This document shows, in pieces, positions 18,670-25,200 of a stretch of DNA of 46,903 nucleotides. A program made the position numbers and the translations under genes. The notes under the pieces are model-generated. The model saw only the letters and a program-made list of their open reading frames with translations. It did not search any database and was not told where the DNA came from. Numbering within the stretch: the stretch's first letter is position 1; each line of letters begins with the position of its first letter. The stretch comes from a virus. The stretch spans positions 1 to 46,903 of IMG/VR virus record IMGVR_UViG_3300042384_000407; one strand, written 5' to 3'.

Positions 18670-19680
18670 CTATTCCTCTTCTGTGACAACTTTTAGTTTA
18701 GAAATTTCGTCAATACTAACTTCTAATCTTTCACTAATATAGTTACCATAATCTTTTTTGTATTCTTCAATACTTTTCTTCTCTTCTGGTTCTGACTTAC
18801 CCGGCATAAAACCATGTGCTGTAACAATAATCTTACCATCCTCATATCCTAAACCATTTACGTGGTTTTTCATAATTGAGATTTTAGTTCTTACAGCCAT
18901 TTTAACTTTTCTACCATCTTTAGTGATAGCAATCTTAGTTGTGCCGGCATTTTTTTCATTACCAAAACGGAAAACTAATGTTGAGTTTAACCAGATGGCT
19001 TCGCCACCTTTAGCTTTAATTTTAGGTTGACCAAATGGATTATCTGGTAACTCTACCCAAGGTTGGTTTACTATAATTAGTGTGTTTGTAAATTTCTTAT
19101 CACTTCTTCTTGAACCTGAAATTCTTTGATTAATTCCTTGACCAATTTTATCTGATAATACTCTGGCGTTATGTTGTGCACCACCTTTACCATCAAAAGT
19201 CATCTTACATGGAACTGACCCTACCGAATCCCAAAGGAAACATAAATCGTAATCCAATTCACCTTTATCTTGTGCATCTAATAATTCACCAATATAATCA
19301 GTAATTTGTTCAATGTATTCAAAGTGATTGTTAAATAAGAAAAATCCATCAAATGTCTTATCTCCAGTTTCCTTGTCAATGCTTTCTTCAACTTCAAAAC
19401 CCATAAGTTTTGCGTGTGGAAAATCCCATTTTTGTTCTGTAATGATAAACACTGGTAATATACCTTTCTTTTGTGCATCTACCGCCGTTTTTACCAATGC
19501 TGTTGTCTTACCAGTATCAGAATGCCCTAGAAGCATGTTTAAATGCCCCATAGCTGGTCCAGGTATACCTACTGCGTCTGAGAATGCGTCACCAAGATCA
19601 AAGAATCTATCTGGCTTAAATGACGCCTCTTTTGAGAATTTTTTCTTTATTGCTGAAAAATCGTTTTTCTTAATTGCCAT
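18670..19680 (-). CDS. uvsX: RecA/UvsX-type recombinase
   Basis: This 336-aa RecA-fold ATPase has Walker A at residues 52-60 (GHSDTGKTT), Walker B near 145 (LCFLWDSVGS), and an L2/sensor region LIIVNQPWVELPDN. The Walker A form GHSDTGKTT and the GGAQHNARVLSDKIGQGIN segment fit UvsX-type phage proteins. UvsX coats ssDNA and drives strand exchange for recombination-dependent replication, working with SSB, the gene just upstream. The C-terminus is acidic (KLKVVTEEE). It is the first gene of the replication block and starts 13 nt beyond the ssb terminator T-run. No clear promoter is visible, so expression may rely on read-through or an unrecognised early promoter. Confidence 0.93.
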   Translation of the reverse strand: MAIKKNDFSAIKKKFSKEASFKPDRFFDLGDAFSDAVGIPGPAMGHLNMLLGHSDTGKTTALVKTAVDAQKKGILPVFIITEQKWDFPHAKLMGFEVEESIDKETGDKTFDGFFLFNNHFEYIEQITDYIGELLDAQDKGELDYDLCFLWDSVGSVPCKMTFDGKGGAQHNARVLSDKIGQGINQRISGSRRSDKKFTNTLIIVNQPWVELPDNPFGQPKIKAKGGEAIWLNSTLVFRFGNEKNAGTTKIAITKDGRKVKMAVRTKISIMKNHVNGLGYEDGKIIVTAHGFMPGKSEPEEKKSIEEYKKDYGNYISERLEVSIDEISKLKVVTEEE

Positions 19681-19693
19681 AATATTTTTTTTT

Positions 19694-19743
19694 AAAAAGA
19701 GGGACCCTTGTCTCCCTTAGATTAAAATTTGACAAGGGCCCTC
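19694..19743 (-). terminator. Strong Rho-independent terminator after ssb
   Basis: On the minus strand GAGGGCCCTTGTC (19731-19743) pairs with GACAAGGGTCCCTC (19699-19712) with a single bulged base and an 18-nt loop, followed by TTTTT. It begins 10 nt after the ssb stop and separates ssb from uvsX. It is among the most GC-rich intergenic stretches in the window. Confidence 0.9.
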
Positions 19744-19753
19744 AACATCTTAA

Positions 19754-20593
19754 TTAGAACGGTAAATCTTCGTCTACCTCATCAGTGTCTTGTGGATCAA
19801 CTAATTTCTGTGTCTCAGTCGCTCCCAAGTCAACTTGTCCGTCGTCACCATAAACCCATTTCTTCTCTTCAGTGTTCCATTTTGGGGTATAACCCTTAGC
19901 AACACCTTCTAGATATTCTTCTGGCTTTTTAGAGTACGCGTCTGCCCATGTTAAATCATCCATTAACCATTCTGTTGCTTGTCCTTCGTTTGTACTGATT
20001 GGACTAGCATCATCTGGGAAAATTGATGAAATGGTTGTGTATTCTCCGCCACTTGGCTTCTTAGTTAATGTTAATGAAATAACTAAGTCACGACCATTTT
20101 TAGGGTCTGTAATATCGCCCTTATTGCGCATGATTGGCACAATTTTATCTAGAGGACCATCACCTTTTGAGTTGTGCTTAAATCTCCAGAATTTAACACC
20201 GTCTTGCTCATTATCTCTGTCGATAACTTTAACGATATAAAAACGTTTAGGATTGTAATTTTTAGCCAATTCTCTATCGGCTTCATTACCTGTGCTACGA
20301 AGTGCTTCGTTTACCTCGGTTAAAGGTGAACGCTTACCTTCATTTTTTCCTGGGTCATATAATTTAACCCACTTACCATCCACTTGGATTTCGTGGAACC
20401 ATACCTCTTTAAATGGTGATGTACCATCCTTCATTGGGATGATTCTGATTCTTTTTTCTCCAGAAGACACACCTTTTGTTAAGATGGGTGCGAAATACTT
20501 TTTCAATCTCTCTTCTGAACTAACTCTTTGGGCTGCTCCCGCTGGTTGTTTGTTTTTCTCATACTGGTTGAGAATTGCATCTAATGCTGACAT
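19754..20593 (-). CDS. Single-stranded DNA-binding protein with acidic C-terminal tail (gp32 role)
   Basis: This is a 279-aa protein. The N-terminus has a short helical basic patch (residues 1-40), the middle is consistent with an OB-fold (KRIRIIPMKDG through EYTTISSIFPDD), and the end is strongly acidic with a DEVDEDLPF terminus. That tail is like the DDDIPF-type tails that dock SSB partners. There is no Cys at all, so the zinc site of T4 gp32 is absent. gp32-type proteins protect ssDNA and organise helicase, polymerase and UvsX. The gene stands alone between a terminator plus TATTTATA upstream and a strong terminator downstream, and is followed by uvsX. Family membership rests on tail, size and context rather than on clear motif identity. 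Confidence 0.82.
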   Translation of the reverse strand: MSALDAILNQYEKNKQPAGAAQRVSSEERLKKYFAPILTKGVSSGEKRIRIIPMKDGTSPFKEVWFHEIQVDGKWVKLYDPGKNEGKRSPLTEVNEALRSTGNEADRELAKNYNPKRFYIVKVIDRDNEQDGVKFWRFKHNSKGDGPLDKIVPIMRNKGDITDPKNGRDLVISLTLTKKPSGGEYTTISSIFPDDASPISTNEGQATEWLMDDLTWADAYSKKPEEYLEGVAKGYTPKWNTEEKKWVYGDDGQVDLGATETQKLVDPQDTDEVDEDLPF

Positions 20594-20633
20594 AATGTTA
20601 CGTTTTAAATGAATAAATTTTGTTATGAGCTAA

Positions 20634-20641
20634 TATAAATA
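20634..20641 (-). promoter_or_regulatory. Putative late element TATTTATA upstream of ssb
   Basis: Exact coding-strand TATTTATA 40 nt before the ssb ATG, directly abutting the T-run of the upstream terminator. This spacing would leave a leader of about 30 nt, so it is one of the best-placed copies for a promoter role. No -35-like sequence is evident. Confidence 0.55.
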
Positions 20642-20669
20642 AAAAAACCCGAATTAAAAAATCCAGGTT
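20641..20669 (-). terminator. Probable Rho-independent terminator before ssb
   Basis: On the minus strand AACCTGGA pairs with TTCGGGTT (two G-U pairs, 8 bp) around an 8-nt loop and runs into TTTTTTT. The wobble pairs exist only on this strand, so it is oriented to end the small-gene transcript above ssb. The stem is weak. Confidence 0.6.
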
Positions 20670-20718
20670 AATTATTTTAATAAAAATCGTTTTTTTAGCT
20701 AAATAGCGTGTTAGAACC

Positions 20719-20961
20719 TTAGGTAGGTTCCCCCCAATTAATTAAGTAGTTCGCAAAAGTACCCATAGAATCCGTTCTTTTAGTGACATTATACCCATAA
20801 GTGTTTTTTAACACATTTGCCATATTATCATCCATACTTCTTTCGTCAATAAAAGCATTGTACTGTCCTTGAGACGTTGCGCCGGTTATCACATTATTCA
20901 CATATGATAATGAACTTCTTGTCGAATCTGTGTTTGTTGTTGCTAATGAACCTGATATCAT
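20719..20961 (-). CDS. Small hypothetical protein, 80 aa
   Basis: The 80-aa protein begins MISGSLATTNTDSTRSSLSY and ends TFANYLINWGEPT. The pattern of a Q-Y segment, a short acidic helix (DERSMDDNMANVLKN), a GY.V strand and a terminal Y-L-I-N-W strand suggests a small alpha/beta domain. I cannot name it. It lies 12 nt after the Dps-like gene and just before a probable terminator, so it is the last gene of the hub-to-small-protein transcript. No late-type element is seen directly upstream. Confidence 0.65.
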   Translation of the reverse strand: MISGSLATTNTDSTRSSLSYVNNVITGATSQGQYNAFIDERSMDDNMANVLKNTYGYNVTKRTDSMGTFANYLINWGEPT

Positions 20962-20973
20962 TTTCTATATATT

Positions 20974-21348
20974 TTATTCTAATGTTAATTTGTAAGCTAA
21001 TTTGTTTATTGTTGCCAACATTTCGTCTCTAATATTTAACAAATCACTATCTTTAGTTGGTTCTAATTCATTACTTAATGAAATTAAAAAACCTTTAATA
21101 TTTTGTAAAAATTCAACAATTTTAACATCCGTTAAATTGTCAATTCTAATATTCTTGTCTTGCTCTTCCAAAACAAATCTACCTTGTTTACCCATAGCCG
21201 TTTCAACATACGTGTCGATAAAACCTTCTAATGTTGAGTATGTTTTACCAAATGCGATATGTCTTGCATATCCTTTAGTTTGCCAATGTAATATTCTTAA
21301 TTGGACCTGTATTTCTAAAAATTTTTGAACACTAGTATTGAGTATCAT
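20974..21348 (-). CDS. Short Dps/ferritin-like helical protein (DUF5856-like)
   Basis: The 124-aa protein is predicted all-helical. Its LHWQTKGYARH segment (residues 20-30) matches the LHW..KG signature of Dps helix A. A FIDTYVE segment follows, with Asp45 and Glu49 in the D-x3-E spacing of Dps helix B. His21, His30, Asp45 and Glu49 would correspond to the intersubunit ferroxidase ligands, with the loop between the two His shortened by three residues; the second Dps Asp (His+4) is Gly34 here. Dps proteins are about 160-170 aa, so this is truncated at both ends. Small phage proteins of this look exist under DUF names, from memory. It overlaps the upstream gene by 17 nt. Metal binding is a hypothesis. 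Confidence 0.7.
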   Translation of the reverse strand: MILNTSVQKFLEIQVQLRILHWQTKGYARHIAFGKTYSTLEGFIDTYVETAMGKQGRFVLEEQDKNIRIDNLTDVKIVEFLQNIKGFLISLSNELEPTKDSDLLNIRDEMLATINKLAYKLTLE

Positions 21349-21958
21349 CTTGTAATGGGTTGAATGTTTTTGCTATTTCATCCTTAGAGTAATTTTCAAT
21401 GTCATTTTTAGTTAAAACGTATTCGTTTTTACCTGATGCTTGCATTTCAGCTTGCTTCATTGAGAAAAAATCATTAGGTTTTTGGTTAAAAGGATATGAG
21501 TCCAATGAACGCATTTCCAATTTCTCTTGTGGAGTTGTTGGTTTCATTGATTCAATTTTAGAACCTAATTCGTCTATTTTTAATAAAACCTGATCCATCT
21601 GCGCTAATTTTGTTTCCAAATCAGCTAACTTACTGAACGCGTCATCCATTTTTTGTAAAACGGCGGTATTTTCACCTTTTGACGATTCTAAGTCATTTTT
21701 TATATTTTTTGTCATGTTAACCAATTCGGTAACATCGACTTCTTCAGTATCACCGCCTGCTGCTGGAGCATCTAACGCCGGATTTTCTGGAAGTGCCCCT
21801 AAATCCGCTGCTGGAGCGTCTTCTGGTGCTGGAGTTAGTGACGCCGCAGGATCGGCTGGTGGTGGAGGCGCTGGTAATTCCTGTTCATTCAAATTTGAAG
21901 CATTTCTATTAATACTTTTAAATCTGTTTAATTCTTCAAGGAGTTTTTTTTCTAGCAT
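21332..21958 (-). CDS. Pro/Ala-rich linker and coiled-coil protein, unknown function
   Basis: This 208-aa protein has three parts. A short basic N-terminal helix (MLEKKLLEELNRFKSINRN) comes first. Residues about 27-72 are a low-complexity Pro/Ala/Asp linker (PAPPPPADPAASLTPAPEDA and on). About 75-140 have heptad-like Leu/Met spacing (LADLETKLAQMDQVLLKIDE) suggesting a coiled coil. The DNA for the linker (about 21745-21880) is clearly richer in G+C than its surroundings. The gene overlaps the Dps-like gene by 17 nt and starts 4 nt after the 66-aa gene. A structural tether or virion-internal protein is possible, but the family is not recognised. Confidence 0.72.
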   Translation of the reverse strand: MLEKKLLEELNRFKSINRNASNLNEQELPAPPPPADPAASLTPAPEDAPAADLGALPENPALDAPAAGGDTEEVDVTELVNMTKNIKNDLESSKGENTAVLQKMDDAFSKLADLETKLAQMDQVLLKIDELGSKIESMKPTTPQEKLEMRSLDSYPFNQKPNDFFSMKQAEMQASGKNEYVLTKNDIENYSKDEIAKTFNPLQDDTQY

Positions 21959-21962
21959 GATT

Positions 21963-22163
21963 TTAATCTTGTAATAATTGTCTACCGTCTTCGGTAATAT
22001 ATTTTTTATTTATTCTTTCAACAATACCGTCTTTTGACTTAATTGTATAACACTCCCCGGTTTGTAAGTCACAAACCTCTTGTTCTTTTCCATCCTCAGA
22101 TTGGGTTTTAACCATTTTTGGATTTAAGAACTGATCTATTGAACTGTTTCTATTATTTTCCAT
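21963..22163 (-). CDS. Small hypothetical protein, 66 aa
   Basis: The 66-aa charged protein (MENNRNSSIDQFLNPKMVKT...) has two Cys in a CDLQTGEC hairpin and a C-terminal ITEDGRQLLQD. A beta-hairpin-like small domain is plausible. An exact TATTTATA lies 10 nt before the ATG, and the Pro/Ala-rich gene starts 4 nt beyond its stop, so it probably heads the 66-208-124-80-aa transcript. No family recognised. Confidence 0.65.
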   Translation of the reverse strand: MENNRNSSIDQFLNPKMVKTQSEDGKEQEVCDLQTGECYTIKSKDGIVERINKKYITEDGRQLLQD

Positions 22164-22173
22164 AACTTTATTT

Positions 22174-22181
22174 TATAAATA
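22174..22181 (-). promoter_or_regulatory. Putative late element TATTTATA
   Basis: Exact coding-strand TATTTATA ending 10 nt before the ATG at 22163, in the 39-nt gap after the 1913-aa hub-like gene. Confidence 0.5.
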
Positions 22182-22202
22182 TCTAAAAAATCTTAATTTT
22201 CA

Positions 22203-25200
22203 CTATTCGGGCTTAAAATAAATAACGTAACCGTCTTGCACTTTTAACTTCCTCATTAATTGGGGTGACATTGCTATACCATAAGTTGTATCTGGTAAAC
22301 CATTATGTACCGCGCCAGAAAACAGACCAGTTGTAAAGTTTATTGAAGGTAGAACTTTTAATGGATTTGGAACACCTGTATCAGTGGTATTCTTAGCCAA
22401 AAATGGGTTATAGAATATCATATTGATATTTGATATCTCAGATGCTGACTTGTTTGAAAAATCGAATCTAGTTGAGAAGTAATAATCAATATTTTCATTA
22501 ATGTCGCCAAATGTTAAAATATTGTTGTTTTGAGCTTTTGTTGTAACGGTCATTTCTGTGTTGTTAGGTAATGTGTAGTTCGGCCCACCCATTTGAACCA
22601 CTCTAGCACGTAGCCACTTGTCTTTAACACCGTTAATTGTGTGTTCAACATATTGGATATATTTTTCACCGTTCTGACCGTTGTATGGGATACCTGAAAG
22701 GAATCCGGATTCACTTAACACAACTTCCCCATTAACATTAAGTGGTCCTAAGTCGTATTCAACAGTTTTACCGTTTATCGTTGCACTCTTGGTTGTGGTT
22801 GTAACAGCATTTGCTTCTTGTTTTTTCTTAAACGCGGCCTTTAATATTTTGTCAAATAATGGTCTATATGCCGCAACAAAACTATCCTTTATGTTTGGTA
22901 AATTATCGTTGGGTATTCTAGCGCCTTTAAAAGTTGTGTCAATTTGATTCGCTTTAATACTGTGAGAAACTTCGGTGATAAAATATGTACCTTCAAACAT
23001 AGGTATATTATTTAAATAAAAATACATTGTTGGTTGTATCATAGCGTTACCCATAGAAGAAACCTCACATGTGTATGAATATGTTCTATACAAATCAAAT
23101 AAATTAACATCTACTTGATATGTGTTAGAACCAGATTGTGACCTACCTAAATTTTCATACGCCAAGAATGTTTCTGATGTTGGTGTTTTAGAATCTTGAC
23201 TTAACGAAACGTTTTTAAACATACTTTGTGCTTGATCCCCAAAATTAACCTCAAAACCCACAACCCTATTTGACTTACTAAAATCTGTATCCATAAACAG
23301 TTGTTGTGAAACTAATAATGGATTTTTATTAACATTACGAATATCGGCACCGTCATTCTTAAATTTGTTTTTTGGACTAACCTCACCCATTGATAAGTGT
23401 TTTGATGATGGTCCTATATATTGTAAAATCATTTTAGGAGATGATTCTTGATAGTCAACTTCTAAAAATGTTCCAAATAAATTTCTAGCAAGATTTTTGG
23501 ATGGGGTAATTCTTTTCTTGTCAGAAAAGTTTGTACCATAAAAATTAACGTAGGCCGGTAATGGTCTAAAGTCAATATTATTACCTTGAATTAAAATTGA
23601 AATCATACCCAATAAACTTTTATTTGCATTTCTTGGGTCTGCCAATGGTTTTAATCTATCCAAACTCATGTATAGTTCGTTGCCAATATCCTTATTAGCT
23701 CTATCTAAGAATAAAAATTCTTCCAAAAGATTTCTTTGTCCTAATGAATTACCAGAAACCCATTTATCATTAAACGATTTAAAGAAATTGTAGGTTTCTA
23801 ATTTAGTTGTCTTGTCGGTATTAAAACCTCTATAAACCGTTACTGGAGTCGTTGTGTCGATTGGTAATTTTCCAACCTTCAACATCAATCCATTAAAATA
23901 TGTATCAAATCTTTTTTCTTGTGGGATTACTATATTCTCATTTAGATATGCTCTAAAGGTTGTTACAGTAGGGTTATATGATGGGTTATCCACTAAGTTC
24001 TTAGCTAAATACCCCGCATATATTCTAGCTAGTAATCTATGTGAATAGATGTTTTCCTCATTTAATTCAACATTGGTTGTGGCGAAATAATCTAAATAAT
24101 GCCCGTCAATATCTTCACCAACATATAATTTAATTAAATTTAAATTATCTGAAGTAACCTGTGAAACATCAAAATCATTATCTGAATATGTTTTGACTAA
24201 CCCAGCAGCACCGTATAATGTGTAATTATCAATTTGTTTTGCATTCCCAATTGTTAACTTAACTAGGTTTTCATTCTTTAAAATGTCGTCAGTTATATTT
24301 TTTAATACAACTATTTGTTCTTTTATTATCGAATTAAAATCAGTTGCTGTTACATTTGCTTTTTTTAATGTAACAATTTCCCTTAATAATTCTTGAAAAT
24401 TACTGTGCTTGTAACTAGTTGTTGTTGTTTTACCGTCTGTGTTTAATTTTAATGTTGAGAACTCTAAAAACATGGCTTCAAAGTCATCTAACATTTTTGG
24501 GCTAAATGTTGCCATCAAATCAATTACCTTTCTTTTATTTCCTTTTAACGAATATTCATTAGTTGTAATTGTTTTAAATTTCTCACCATATGTTGGCATT
24601 GTCAACCCACTATAATTTGGATAATCTTCGTTTTCTGGGTCCCAAATTAATTTAAATGAATCTTGTTCAATTTGTTTGTAATCAGTTTCTAAATCCTTAA
24701 GTTGATTTCCACCAAAAGAAGGTAACACAGTATAGTTTGCATTACTTGATGAAAGTATTGAATTGTCCACCATAAATGATAATGTGATACCATTACTTTG
24801 ATATGGTAATGATGTTAATTTTCTAACAGCTCCAGAACTATAAGCAGATGCAAAGTTTGTTTTCATTTCGGAACTATTCAAAACTAAATCCCCTGCTTTC
24901 TCATTTCCAGTGGTAGTGCCTGGTGAAAAATAAACATATCCGTTAACCACTTGATGAAAGATGTCTTGATATAATGGGTAAAAACCAACAGTTTCTACTG
25001 GGAAAGAACTTGTTGTTCCAGTTGTATAAATTGTTGATCCACTAACATATGTTGTATCACCACCATAATTAAACGTGGTACCTGACGTGTTATCAAAAAA
25101 TTTACTAGATGTAATTGAATTTGTAACACCAGAAATTATATCAACACCTTCAGTTAAATATTTTTTATATCTATGGTAGATTGACCCCCATTTTAAAATT

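Noticed and set aside
19328-19720. Plus-strand open frame of 130 aa opposite uvsX.
   Set aside because: Antisense shadow of a well-supported recombinase gene; low-complexity composition and it would read into the ssb terminator.
21002-21328. Plus-strand open frame of 108 aa opposite the Dps-like gene.
   Set aside because: Mirror of the minus-strand gene, which has a recognisable helical pattern and operon context.
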